Source: Methylobacterium nonmethylotrophicum (GTDB lineage Bacteria > Pseudomonadota > Alphaproteobacteria > Rhizobiales > Beijerinckiaceae). From it: a stretch of 64,000 nucleotides of DNA. The stretch lies in NCBI RefSeq assembly GCF_004745635.1, contig NZ_SRLB01000017.1:93846-157845 (forward strand), written 5' to 3'. The translations under genes and the position numbers were made by a program. Under the pieces are notes generated by a model. That model did no database searches. It saw nothing but the letters and a program-made list of their open reading frames with translations, and was not told where the DNA came from. Of this stretch, positions 53,225-64,000 are shown in pieces (positions within the stretch are counted from its first letter, which is position 1; the number at the start of each line of letters is the position of its first letter).

Positions 53225-55071
53225 CGGCGCTCCTGGCCATCCCCCTCCTGCCGCTCCTCGCGGCAGTCACGGCCCTCGCCGCCGGCCGGCGCCTGCCATG
53301 GGGCGGCGGCGAACTCGTGGTCGCCGGGGTCGCCCTCTCCCTCGTCGCGCTCGCGCTGGTCCCGACCGGGGCAACGATGACCGTGAGCTGGTTCGAGAGC
53401 GGGGACTACCGGCTGACCGTCGGGCTCGCGGCGACCCCTCTCACCCGGTTCGTCGCGATGGTCGTCGCCGGCGTCGCCGTATGCGTCGCCACCTACGGGG
53501 TCGGCTACATGGGCGGCCGCCCGGACCGGCCCCGCTTCTTCGCCGAACTCGGCCTGTTCGTAGGGGCCATGCTGGCCCTCGTCCTGGCGAACTCCCTCGC
53601 GCTCCTGTTCGCGGCCTGGGAGATGGTCGGTTTGGCGTCCTTCCTGCTGATCGGCTTCGAGCACGACGCGCCGGGGGCCGCCGGTGCAGCCTCCAAGGCG
53701 TTCCTGATGACGAGGGCCGGCGACGTCGGCCTCCTGCTCGGATGGTTGCTGGCGCTCGCAGCCACGGGGACCACGGACATTGGCGCTCTCGCCGGGGCCG
53801 TCGAGGCGGGCAGGGTCGCTCCCGGCGCGGTGACCGCGATGGCGCTCCTCATGCTCGCCGCCGCGCTCGGCAAGAGCGCCCAGCTGCCGTTCTCCGCGTG
53901 GCTCCCCGACGCAATGGTCGGGCCCACCCCGGTCTCGGCCCTGCTGCATTCGGCCACCATGGTCGCCGCCGGCGTGTTCCTCGTCCTTCGCCTCGACGCG
54001 GTCTTCGCCGCGGCCCCGCTCGCGATGGCTGCCCTGTTCTGGGTCGGTGCGGTCACGGCGGTCTTCGCGGCGCTCGTCGCGACCGCCGAGGCGGACCTGA
54101 AGCGGGTGCTCGCCTGGTCCACCTGCTCCCAACTCGGAGAGATGATGGTCGCGCTCGGCCTCGGCGGCGCCCGCGCCGCGGCCTTCCACCTCGCGGTGCA
54201 TGCGGCCTTCAAGTCAACCCTGTTCCTCGCGGCGGGCATCGTGCAGGAGCGGGCGGGCACGCGCGCGCTCGACCGCCTGGGCGGCCTTTTCCGCGCCCTG
54301 CCCCTCGCGGGAGCCGCCTTCCTCGTCGCGGCCCTCGCACTCGCCGGCGTTCCGCCGCTCTCCGGATTCTGGAGCGAGGAGGGCATCCTCGCCGTCGCGT
54401 CGCAACACGGTCCGGGGGCGGGGGCGCTCGTTGTGCTGCTCGTCCTTCTCGGCGGGACCTACATCGGTCGCGCGGGGACCGCAGCCTTCCTAGGCCGGCG
54501 CCGAGACCGGGCCGGGACCGGCAAGACCGCCTGGACGATGCGCGCGGGCACGCTCGCGCTGGCGCTCGCCGCGGCGGTACTCGGCTGGCTGCTGGCCGGC
54601 AGCCTCGGCGCCCTCCTGCCGATCGAGGCCGACCCCGGGGCGGAGGTCTCCTGGCGGAACCTCGGCATCGCGGCCGGCCTCCTCGGCCTCGGCATCGGGG
54701 TTGCCAGGGGAAGGGGCGGATCACCCGCGCTCGGCCCGTGGCCGGCTCGGCTCGCCGCCGGGCTTTCGGCGGCCACGGCGGCCCCGGCACGCTGGACGAC
54801 GCAGCTCGCCCGGCGCCTCGGACCCCTTGAGGACGCGCTCGACGCGGCAGCCCGACGCGTCGCCGGGTGGACCTGGGGCGCCGGCGAGGCGGCCGGTCGC
54901 ATCGAGGTGCGCGGCTTCGCACGCCTGGGGGACGGGCTCGCGGCTTGGCTGGCCGCCGGGGGCGAGCAGCTCCGCGCGCTCCAAGCCGGCCGCCTCTACC
55001 TCTACACGCTCGGCCTGTTCGCCTGGGCCACGGCCGCCCTGGCGGCCGGCGCCCTCCTGCTCTGGCCCTGA
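53221..55071 (+). CDS. nuoL: Complex I antiporter-like subunit L homologue
   Basis: 616 aa, normal NuoL length, about 16 helices. Channel residues are kept: Glu in LFAAWEMVGLASFL, Lys in KSAQLPFSAWLPDAM, His in SALLHSATMVAAG, and KRVLAWSTCSQLGE with a later HAAFKSTLFLAAG. The C-terminal lateral-helix region is present but Ala/Arg-rich and diverged. This subunit is able in principle to move protons or sodium. Confidence 0.92.
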   Translation: MTALLAIPLLPLLAAVTALAAGRRLPWGGGELVVAGVALSLVALALVPTGATMTVSWFESGDYRLTVGLAATPLTRFVAMVVAGVAVCVATYGVGYMGGRPDRPRFFAELGLFVGAMLALVLANSLALLFAAWEMVGLASFLLIGFEHDAPGAAGAASKAFLMTRAGDVGLLLGWLLALAATGTTDIGALAGAVEAGRVAPGAVTAMALLMLAAALGKSAQLPFSAWLPDAMVGPTPVSALLHSATMVAAGVFLVLRLDAVFAAAPLAMAALFWVGAVTAVFAALVATAEADLKRVLAWSTCSQLGEMMVALGLGGARAAAFHLAVHAAFKSTLFLAAGIVQERAGTRALDRLGGLFRALPLAGAAFLVAALALAGVPPLSGFWSEEGILAVASQHGPGAGALVVLLVLLGGTYIGRAGTAAFLGRRRDRAGTGKTAWTMRAGTLALALAAAVLGWLLAGSLGALLPIEADPGAEVSWRNLGIAAGLLGLGIGVARGRGGSPALGPWPARLAAGLSAATAAPARWTTQLARRLGPLEDALDAAARRVAGWTWGAGEAAGRIEVRGFARLGDGLAAWLAAGGEQLRALQAGRLYLYTLGLFAWATAALAAGALLLWP

Positions 55072-55086
55072 ACCCGAGTTGACCCG

Positions 55087-56562
55087 ATGCTCACGGCGAC
55101 GATCTTCCTCCCCCTCCTGACGGGCCTCGTCGTGCTGGCGTTGCCGCGCGGCCGCCCGGGTCTCGCGCGTCACGTCGCTCTCGGCGGCGCGATCCTGACG
55201 CTCGCCGCGGCGCTGGCGCTCTGGGCCGGATTCGAGCCAGGGGGAGGCCTGCAATGGCGGGCGACCCTGCCGTGGATCCCGTCGGTCGGGGCGGCGTACG
55301 ACGTCGCCGTCAGCGGCCTCTCCCTGTCGCTGATCCTGCTCACCGCCCTCCTGCTCACGGTGGTGATGGTCTACGTGCTGGGCGAGCACGACCGGGCGCA
55401 CGCCCACGCCTTCCTCTTCCTCCTGCTCGCGACCGGGCTGATCGGATTGTTCGCGGCGCAGGACCTGCTGCTGTTCTACCTGTTCTTCGAGGTCGGCCTG
55501 GTACCGATGTACTTCATCGTCGGCATCTGGGGCGGGGAGCGGCGGCGGTACGCGGCGCTCAAGTTCTTCCTCTACACCCGCGCCGGCAGCCTCGCCATGC
55601 TGCTCGGTTTCCTCGCCCTCTACCTCGCCATGGAGCCCCACACCTTCTCGCTTCCGGCCATCGTCCAGGCGCGGCCGCTGGACCGGACCCCGCTCGCGGG
55701 CGGCCTCGTCTTCCTGGCCCTCCTCCTCGGGTTCGGGGTGAAGCTCCCGGTGGTGCCGCTGCACAACTGGTTGCCCGACGCGCATGTCGAGGCGCCGACC
55801 GAGGGCAGCGTCGTGCTGGCCGGTCTCCAGCTCAAGATGGGCGGCTACGGCATGCTCGCCGTCCTCCTGCCGGTCCTGCCGGAAACCGCCTCCCGGTTCG
55901 GCTGGCTCCTCGTCGCGCTGGCGCTCGCCTCGCTCCTTCACGGCGCCCTGGCGGCGCTGGCGCAGTCCGACATGAAGCGGCTCGTCGCCTACACCTCCGT
56001 CAACCATATGGGCTTCGTCACGCTCGGCGTCGCGGTGGCGGCGCTGGCCGGCAACGAGGGCGTGCGCCGGCTGGCGCTCAACGGCGCCGCCGTGCAGATG
56101 GTCAGCCACGGCTTCCTGACCGGCGGCATGTTCCTGCTCGTGGGCATGCTCCAGCACCGCGCCGGCACGCGGGAACTCGCCCGCTTCGGCGGCCTGATCG
56201 GCGCGATGCCGGCCTTCAGCGGGCTGTTCGGCCTGCTCGCCTTCGGCTCGCTCGGGCTCCCGGGCCTGTCCGGCTTCATCGCGGAGTTCCAGGCCATCGG
56301 CGCCGCCCTGCAGCTCTCCGCCTGGGTCGCCGCGCTCGCCGTCCTCGCGCTCGTCGTGACGACCGCGGTCTACCTCCGGTTGATGACGGGCCTGCTGATG
56401 GGTCGGGCGCCGCCCGACATGCCGGCGCTGCCGCCCCTCACGGCGGCCGAGGCGGGCGCGGCGGGGGCGCTCGCGGCCCTGGCGGTCGGCATCGGCGTCC
56501 TGCCGGCCGTCCTCGTCGCGCTGCTCGACGGCACGACCGCAGCCCTGGCGCACCTTCCATGA
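55087..56562 (+). CDS. nuoM: Complex I antiporter-like subunit M homologue
   Basis: 491 aa, about 14 helices. Conserved: LFYLFFEVGLVPMYFIVGIW (with the channel Glu), VKLPVVPLHNWLPDAHVEAP (Lys), and SDMKRLVAYTSVNHMGF. It starts 15 bases after nuoL and overlaps nuoN by 4 bases. All channel features appear intact. Confidence 0.93.
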   Translation: MLTATIFLPLLTGLVVLALPRGRPGLARHVALGGAILTLAAALALWAGFEPGGGLQWRATLPWIPSVGAAYDVAVSGLSLSLILLTALLLTVVMVYVLGEHDRAHAHAFLFLLLATGLIGLFAAQDLLLFYLFFEVGLVPMYFIVGIWGGERRRYAALKFFLYTRAGSLAMLLGFLALYLAMEPHTFSLPAIVQARPLDRTPLAGGLVFLALLLGFGVKLPVVPLHNWLPDAHVEAPTEGSVVLAGLQLKMGGYGMLAVLLPVLPETASRFGWLLVALALASLLHGALAALAQSDMKRLVAYTSVNHMGFVTLGVAVAALAGNEGVRRLALNGAAVQMVSHGFLTGGMFLLVGMLQHRAGTRELARFGGLIGAMPAFSGLFGLLAFGSLGLPGLSGFIAEFQAIGAALQLSAWVAALAVLALVVTTAVYLRLMTGLLMGRAPPDMPALPPLTAAEAGAAGALAALAVGIGVLPAVLVALLDGTTAALAHLP

Positions 56563-58013
56563 CCGGCGGGCAGACGATGGGCGGCTGCATGGATCTCGGC
56601 GCCGTCGCGCCCGAGATGGTCCTGGCGGGAAGCGCCCTCGCGCTGGTCCCGGTTGCCGGCTGGGTCCGGGGCCGGTGGCGCCGCCTGCCCGCCGCCGTCG
56701 CGCTCCTCGCCCTGCTCGTCGCGATGGGCCTGACCGCGCCGATGCTGACGGCCCCGCCGCGCGAGGCCTTCTGCGGCACCTACGCCGTCGATCCGTTCCG
56801 GGGCTTCTACCAGTTGGTCATCGAGGCCGGCGCCCTGGTGAGCCTGCTCGCGCTCGGGTCCCACTTCCGCGGGAGCGAGCAGGAACCGCACCACCCGGTC
56901 GCGCTGCTCATGGCGACCGTCGGTGGCATGGGGCTCACGGCGGCGACGGATCTCGGCCTCATCATCCTGTTCCTGCAGATGGTGAGCTTCCCCTCCTACC
57001 TGCTCGTCCTGCTCGTGCGGAGCGACGGACCGGCCCAGGAGGCGACGCTCAAGTACTTCCTCTACGGCGCCGCCGCGCTGGCGGTGATGGCCTACGGCCT
57101 CACCTTCCTGTTCGGCCTCACCGGCAGCCTGAACCTGCGGGCCATTGGGGCGGGGTTGGCCGGCGCCGACCGGGCCTGGGTGGCGCTGGCCTTCGGCTTG
57201 GTCCTCGTCGGCTACGGCTTCGAGATGACGCTGGTGCCGTTCCACGTCTGGGCCCCGGACGTGTTCCAGGGCGGGACGGCCCCCGCCTCGGGCTTCGTCT
57301 CGGTCGTGCCGAAGGTGGCAGCCTTCGCCGGCCTCATCCGCTTCCTGCTGGCAGCGATGCCGGACGGCCTCGCCGCCTGGCCGACCGTGCTCGCGCTCCT
57401 GGCCGCCGCGACGATGACCTTCGGCAACCTGGTGGCCCTCCGCCAGGCGAGCCTGAAGCGCCTGCTGGCCTATTCGAGCATCGCCCAGGCCGGCTACGTG
57501 CTGATGGGGGTTGCGGTGGCCGGGCAGGCCCCGGACGCCCTGCCGGCCATAGGCTATTACCTCGCGGCCTATCTCCTGATGAACCTCTCGGCGTTCGCGG
57601 TGGTCGCGCAGGTCGAGCGCATGACCGGGAGCGACGCCCTCGCCGCGATCCGCGGCCTCGGACGGCGGGCGCCGGGGCCAGCGGCGGCGCTGGCGCTCGC
57701 CCTCCTGTCGCTCGCGGGCGTCCCGCCGTTGGCGGGCTTCGCCGGCAAGGTCTTCCTGCTCGTGGCCGCCATCGAGGGCGGCTTCGCTTGGCTGGCCGTG
57801 GTGGCCGCCGCCAACATGGCGGTGGCGCTGTTCTACTACGCGGCCGTCATCGCGGAGACGTACTTCAGGGACCCGGACCGTGCCGAGGGGCCGGCATCCG
57901 GCTCCGGCTACGCATGGGCGCTCGGCTTGTGCACGGCAGGGACGCTGGGCCTCGGCATCGCGCCGGGCCTGGGGCGCGGGCTGGCACAGCTCGGCGCGAC
58001 GCTGCTGCGGTAG
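56559..58013 (+). CDS. nuoN: Complex I antiporter-like subunit N homologue (divergent)
   Basis: 484 aa, about 14 helices; in-frame ATG codons at 56577 and 56589 are alternative starts. Family motifs: VPFHVWAPDVFQGGTAP and LKRLLAYSSIAQAGYVL. Compared from memory with E. coli NuoN, the helix-5 glutamate (FLGIELxSLP) is Gln here (LFLQMVSFP), and the helix-7 lysine before the PFH motif is Glu (GFEMTLVPFH). The later lysine in VVPKVAAF is kept. It is the last gene of the operon; a weak hairpin (58036-58052) follows. Confidence 0.88.
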   Translation: MTGGQTMGGCMDLGAVAPEMVLAGSALALVPVAGWVRGRWRRLPAAVALLALLVAMGLTAPMLTAPPREAFCGTYAVDPFRGFYQLVIEAGALVSLLALGSHFRGSEQEPHHPVALLMATVGGMGLTAATDLGLIILFLQMVSFPSYLLVLLVRSDGPAQEATLKYFLYGAAALAVMAYGLTFLFGLTGSLNLRAIGAGLAGADRAWVALAFGLVLVGYGFEMTLVPFHVWAPDVFQGGTAPASGFVSVVPKVAAFAGLIRFLLAAMPDGLAAWPTVLALLAAATMTFGNLVALRQASLKRLLAYSSIAQAGYVLMGVAVAGQAPDALPAIGYYLAAYLLMNLSAFAVVAQVERMTGSDALAAIRGLGRRAPGPAAALALALLSLAGVPPLAGFAGKVFLLVAAIEGGFAWLAVVAAANMAVALFYYAAVIAETYFRDPDRAEGPASGSGYAWALGLCTAGTLGLGIAPGLGRGLAQLGATLLR

Positions 58014-58134
58014 GAGCGGCCGTGCCGGAGGGTGAGGGAGGTGCCGCCTCCCAGGGGCGCCCGGCCATGCGGGATGGCGTCGTCGCGCGGGGCCGGACGC
58101 CTTCTCGCGAGGCTCCGGCGCTCGCCGGCTTCGC

Positions 58135-59424
58135 TCAGGCCGCCCGAACGGTCCGGTCGCGCGCCGACCTCTCCGTCGCGTGATCCCCATGCCCCGCCGG
58201 CCTGAGGGCCTTGGTGACCTCCTCGAAGCGCGCGCTCGCGTCGGACCAGGCCTGGGCGAAGTCGAACAGCTCGCGCATGGCCGGGGCGATCTCCTTGTAG
58301 GCGGCCAGGGCTGCGACGAGCGCGCCGAGCGAGAGCTGACCCTGCACGACGAGGTAGCCGCCGATCGAGAAGAAGAAGAACGGGGTGAGGTTTGAGGTGT
58401 AGTTGTAGAGGCCCTTGAGCCGGCCCTTCAGGTCGTTGATCTCGATGCGCACCCCCTCAAGCTTCCGGGCCTGCCGCATCTGCCGGCTCAGGTCGGAGGG
58501 CTCGCACGCCTCGCGGCCGGCCTGCCGCGCGAGCGCGGGAGCGGTGAGGAGCGCCCCCAGCTCCCGCGTGGCATGCACCCTTTGCCGGACCTTCGCGTTC
58601 AACCGCCCCTGCAACCGCGGCAGGATACTCAGCTGGACCGGCAGCATGATCAGGGCTGCCATGGCCAGGGCGGCGTTCTGCAGGAGGAGGAACACGATGC
58701 TGGTCACGAGCGTGCCACCTTGGACGAGCGGCACCACCACTAGGCTGCCGCCGAAGTAGCCGATGGGCTCGATCTCCTGGACCGCGACGGCGGCTAGCGT
58801 GGCCCCCCGTTCGGGGGAGCGCTCGCCGCGCGCGCGACGGACGACGGCGAGGCGGAGGCGGCGCACGAGGCGCTCGTTCACGCGCCCCCGGACCCGACTG
58901 ACCGCGTACTTGGCGAGACCGCTGAGCGTGAGCACGGCCAGGTAGCTGGCGCACAGCGCGAACAGCAGCTCGATGCGGCCCAGATGGAGGCCGACGAAGG
59001 CCATCTTCGGGTGACCGTCGCCCGCGTCATCGGCAAGGGCGTGGTTGATGATGTGCTTGGGGATCTCAAGGAGGAGCCAGGCCGCCGGCAGCGTCAGGAC
59101 GGAGAGGAGCACGAGACGGACCTGCAGCCGCGACGTCGCACGCACGACGTAGGACTCCAGCCGCGCCGCCACGGCCGGACGAGAGCTCGGCCGTCCCGGC
59201 TCGTCCATGGCCGCGGCGGGTGGCGGAAGCGCCGCCATCCCGCGGGTGCGATGCCACCGGGCGGCGGCCCAGCGCAGGCCCGACCGGGCAGCGAGCCAAG
59301 CGGTCCAGCCAGGCGCCACGACGAGGACCAGGACGGTGACGAGGTCCACCCACCAGTGGGTGCGGGTGTGGTCGAGGCCCAACGTCTGATGGATCAGGTC
59401 GTGGATGATTGGCGGGGTAAGCAA
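58135..59424 (-). CDS. ABC-exporter-type membrane domain without ATPase domain
   Basis: 429 aa from a TTG at 59424 with CAGGAG seven bases upstream. A type IV ABC exporter membrane region (six helices; conserved SRVRGRVNERLVRRLRLAVV and the late SLGALVAALAAYKEI) occupies residues 20-400. The protein stops where the nucleotide-binding domain would begin: no Walker A or LSGGQ is present here or in the neighbouring frames. It may pair with a separately encoded ATPase or have a non-transport role. It is convergent with nuoN. Confidence 0.75.
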   Translation of the reverse strand: MLTPPIIHDLIHQTLGLDHTRTHWWVDLVTVLVLVVAPGWTAWLAARSGLRWAAARWHRTRGMAALPPPAAAMDEPGRPSSRPAVAARLESYVVRATSRLQVRLVLLSVLTLPAAWLLLEIPKHIINHALADDAGDGHPKMAFVGLHLGRIELLFALCASYLAVLTLSGLAKYAVSRVRGRVNERLVRRLRLAVVRRARGERSPERGATLAAVAVQEIEPIGYFGGSLVVVPLVQGGTLVTSIVFLLLQNAALAMAALIMLPVQLSILPRLQGRLNAKVRQRVHATRELGALLTAPALARQAGREACEPSDLSRQMRQARKLEGVRIEINDLKGRLKGLYNYTSNLTPFFFFSIGGYLVVQGQLSLGALVAALAAYKEIAPAMRELFDFAQAWSDASARFEEVTKALRPAGHGDHATERSARDRTVRAA

Positions 59425-59686
59425 CGGGTACTCCTGGCGACAAGGCTCTGGCGGTTGTTCGGGCAGAAGGGCGCAGCGCGCCTAGCCCGAATACCTCCGA
59501 ATAGGCTAAGGCCTGCCTCTCCCGGGAACGCCGGAGGGGCGTCCGGCAGAACGAAGGCCGATCACGTTGGCTCCCTTTCCGCGGCCCGCCCGCATGCCTG
59601 GCGTAACGGCCAAGCTCTGGACGGCGTAGGCTACCGCGAACCGCAGCGCGGCCGTTCCCGACCGGGCGATTTGGGGACCAGCCCCT

Positions 59687-60512
59687 TCAGCCCGGTCTGG
59701 AACCGCCAGGACTGACGACGAGCGTTCGTGCATCGTCCGCGACGATGCGGACAACAGCCAACGCGTCGCGGCCGCGCTCTCCAAGCGTCCCGTAGAGGCC
59801 GGCCGCCTCGGGCTCCCTACGGACGCGTAGGGCTTCGTCGATGATGCGATGCCACTCCGGCTGGAAGGTGATCAACCCATACAGGCCGGCGTTGCTCTTC
59901 GAGGGTACGACCCCGGTTGCGAGTACGTAATGGAGCCGGCACATACCGAGGACGAACCGTTCGACCCCGTCCGCCGCGAGGAGTGTCTCGTCCGCCATAT
60001 CGGGTCCGAGCCATATGCCCCAGCATCCATTGGCGCTGGCCAGGGCCCATCGTTCGAGATGGGCCGCACCACGCCAGAGCCCGGTGCCCGCGCAGAGTGG
60101 ACCGCGAACGGTGACTGCGCTGGCCCTTAGGACGCTCCAAGTGAGCGGATGCTGGTCGTGGCACCCGGACTCGAAAAGTCGCCCCCGCTGGACGCAGGGG
60201 CTGTTCGGGACGGCAAGCGGGCCGGCCCGCAGGTCGTTCCAGGTCAGGTAGATGCCGTCGAGCGCCGGGGCCGGCCAACCGAGCGCGAGGTCGGCGTGGG
60301 CCTCGGCGAGGGCGGCCAGCTCCCCCCCGCCCCGGGCGAGCCAGGGACACCGCCACGAAATTCACGTCGCTGAGCGGGGGCCGGAAGTCGCCCATGGCGG
60401 CGGAACCGACGAGGTACAAGGCCTCGACGAACTCCGGGACGACGGCATCGACCAGGGCGAGGTAGGCGTCCGCGACGCCGAGTGCGAGCGGGTGCGTGGT
60501 CACGGTCTCCAC
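59687..60512 (-). pseudogene. Frameshifted aminoglycoside-nucleotidyltransferase-like gene
   Basis: The 5' part (GTG at 60512) encodes a nucleotidyltransferase core, YLVGSAAMGDFRPPLSD followed by VNFVAV; the second Asp of the usual DVD/DxD pair is Asn. The frame is lost in a run of seven G on the coding strand (about 60322-60328). It continues one base over as an uninterrupted frame to 59687, with HPLTWSVLRASAVTVRGP and GLITFQPEWHRIIDEALRVR, typical of the AadA/DUF4111-like C-terminal domain. One extra base explains the break. It is a pseudogene, a phase-variable gene or a sequencing error in the homopolymer. Confidence 0.65.
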
Positions 60513-60638
60513 GGGCTCATGCGGTTGCTCGGAGGGGGAGGGGGCACGTCCCCGGCTTCGACTGCGCCGGGCCTGCACGCCGCGGGTTGGGCGAGGTCCG
60601 TCGGCGAAGGATGGCGATGCGCAGGTCACGGCCGCGTC

Positions 60639-62999
<2,361 letters not shown>

Positions 63000-63081
63000 G
63001 GGTTCAGACCTCCAAGCTGCCGCCGACGGCGGGCGGGACCGGGCTGGAGCGGACGTTCACGTGGCTTGCTCCGACAGGTTC

Positions 63082-63852
63082 TCAGCCGCCGCGCATGATG
63101 CGGTCGATGCGCGCCCCGATGCCGCGGACACGCGCCGCATGCTCGGCCCACAGGCGCCGAGCGATTGCCGAACGGGGATCGCTTTCCGTGAGGCGTGCCG
63201 CGGAAACCCCGCGGACGCTCCCCCGGAAGGAGGGTGAGGCGGTCCCGGCGAGGGAAGCGTCGGTCGCCGCGAGGCGGACCCGCACCCGCTGGCAGTACGT
63301 GGCGGAGCGCGGGCTCATCCGCTCCTCGCCGTGACCGGCCCTGTACTTCATCAGCGTGCGGCAGAGATCGCCCTTCGTGAGCTTCCAAGCTTGTGCGAGG
63401 TAGGCGACGCCGAAGCGGACGTTGGTCGCGGGATCGAGGAGGGCCCCGGCGGGACCCGTGTGACCGAGCATGGCCGCGGTCGTCGGCCGGACCTGCATCA
63501 GTCCGAGCTCGCCGACCCCGCCGACCGCGCCGGCATCGTACCCGCTCTCCACGTACGCGACGGCATCGGCGATGGCCGGGGGCACTCCGCGCGCTTCGGC
63601 CTCGCGCGCGAGCATCCGCCGATAGCTGGCCTGATCCGACGCCGTGCGAGCCGCATCGCCCGCGGATGACGTTACGGTAGGGGCGGACGCGCCCCCGACG
63701 GCGACCGCCGGGGATGAAAGGAGGAGTGCCGCGCACGGGACGAGGAACAGCCGGGGACGAGGCAGGACGAGGGCGCCCGGCACCCCCCCTCGCATGCCGG
63801 CGGCCGCTTCCGCGGACAGGGACGCCGCCCTCGTCGGGGATGATTGCCTCAT
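63082..63852 (-). CDS. Lytic transglycosylase (SLT domain)
   Basis: 256 aa from the ATG at 63852; a later ATG (MRGGVPG, about residue 20) may be the real start because a signal peptide follows it (LFLVPCAALLLSSPAVAVGG). The SLT fold is clear: catalytic Glu in AVAYVESGYD, GELGLMQVRPTTA, and NVRFGVAYLAQAW. It cleaves peptidoglycan in the periplasm with formation of 1,6-anhydro ends. It could serve wall turnover or insertion of envelope machines; it sits upstream of copA on the same strand. Confidence 0.88.
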   Translation of the reverse strand: MRQSSPTRAASLSAEAAAGMRGGVPGALVLPRPRLFLVPCAALLLSSPAVAVGGASAPTVTSSAGDAARTASDQASYRRMLAREAEARGVPPAIADAVAYVESGYDAGAVGGVGELGLMQVRPTTAAMLGHTGPAGALLDPATNVRFGVAYLAQAWKLTKGDLCRTLMKYRAGHGEERMSPRSATYCQRVRVRLAATDASLAGTASPSFRGSVRGVSAARLTESDPRSAIARRLWAEHAARVRGIGARIDRIMRGG

Positions 63853-64000
63853 CGCGGCTTCCGGAAGCGCGCGATCCCGAAGGGCGGCAGCTTCATCTCG
63901 GACATCGAGCGCATGCCGGTCGCGGTCATCCGTGGGTTCCCTTTGGGGGTGAGTCCGTGGGCGGGCGGGGTTTGGTTACAGGGCTCGCGCATCACCGCCC

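Noticed and set aside
60512..60629. Upstream extension of the nucleotidyltransferase frame
   Set aside because: The extra 39 codons are Arg/Pro/Ser-rich without family sequence; the GTG at 60512 directly precedes the conserved domain.

Overview
The window is about 64 kb of GC-rich DNA. It looks like the chromosome (or a large replicon) of an alphaproteobacterium of the Methylobacterium/Methylorubrum type. This is inferred from composition, from the dispersed palindromes with a CCTCATCCTGAGG core, and from the gene content; no rRNA or tRNA gene is present to confirm it.

Layout. 0.1-6 kb: a patatin-like lipase, a UbiH-type flavin monooxygenase divergent from a quinone oxidoreductase, nicotinamidase (pncA) and rimO. 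6.2-10.2 kb: a tight three-gene module of a membrane protein, a 1086-residue P-loop ATPase with a hydrophobic segment between Walker A and Walker B (a KAP-NTPase-like layout), and a 76-residue protein; function unknown. 10.3-13.2 kb: overlapping pabB-pabA-pabC for p-aminobenzoate/folate. 13.8-19.4 kb: a complete dppABCDF-type peptide importer. 19.6-24.8 kb: a membrane class III nucleotide cyclase, a VOC protein, and a self-sufficient P450-reductase fusion divergent from an IclR regulator. 25-29 kb: the Hen1-Pnkp RNA-repair operon. 29.4-37 kb: esterase, nitronate-monooxygenase-like protein, serine hydrolase, DUF2189 membrane protein, PCMT-like methyltransferase, MBL hydrolase and aldo/keto reductase. 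37.3-39.7 kb: gyrB with a strong hairpin terminator.

From about 39.8 kb the character changes. Gaps without genes are long, and broken genes appear: one gene interrupted by a stop codon and one frameshifted nucleotidyltransferase. The content is accessory. A cysteine-free MerR regulator diverges from a methyltransferase across a 25-bp dyad. A metal-handling island (42.6-50.3 kb) follows: an outer-membrane-type protein, a Tat-exported Met-rich protein, a CsoR/RcnR-family repressor, a 16-Cys copper-storage (Csp) protein and an RTX-repeat protein. Four TACCC(C)-n-(G)GGGTA palindromes lie in the promoter regions of these genes and suggest one regulon. A putative restriction-type nuclease sits inside the island, with its start codon buried in an inverted repeat. 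At the right end are a YHS-HMBD P1B ATPase (copper type) and a lytic transglycosylase.

The most unusual locus is 50.7-58.0 kb. It is a seven-gene operon, nuoAHJKLMN, encoding the complete membrane arm of complex I with none of the hydrophilic subunits. NuoA, NuoH and NuoN have lost signature residues near the quinone/E-channel region. NuoJ carries a 15-histidine insertion. This suggests an ion-translocating membrane complex that no longer uses the standard NADH/quinone module. It is the best candidate for an undescribed system, followed by the KAP-like ATPase module.
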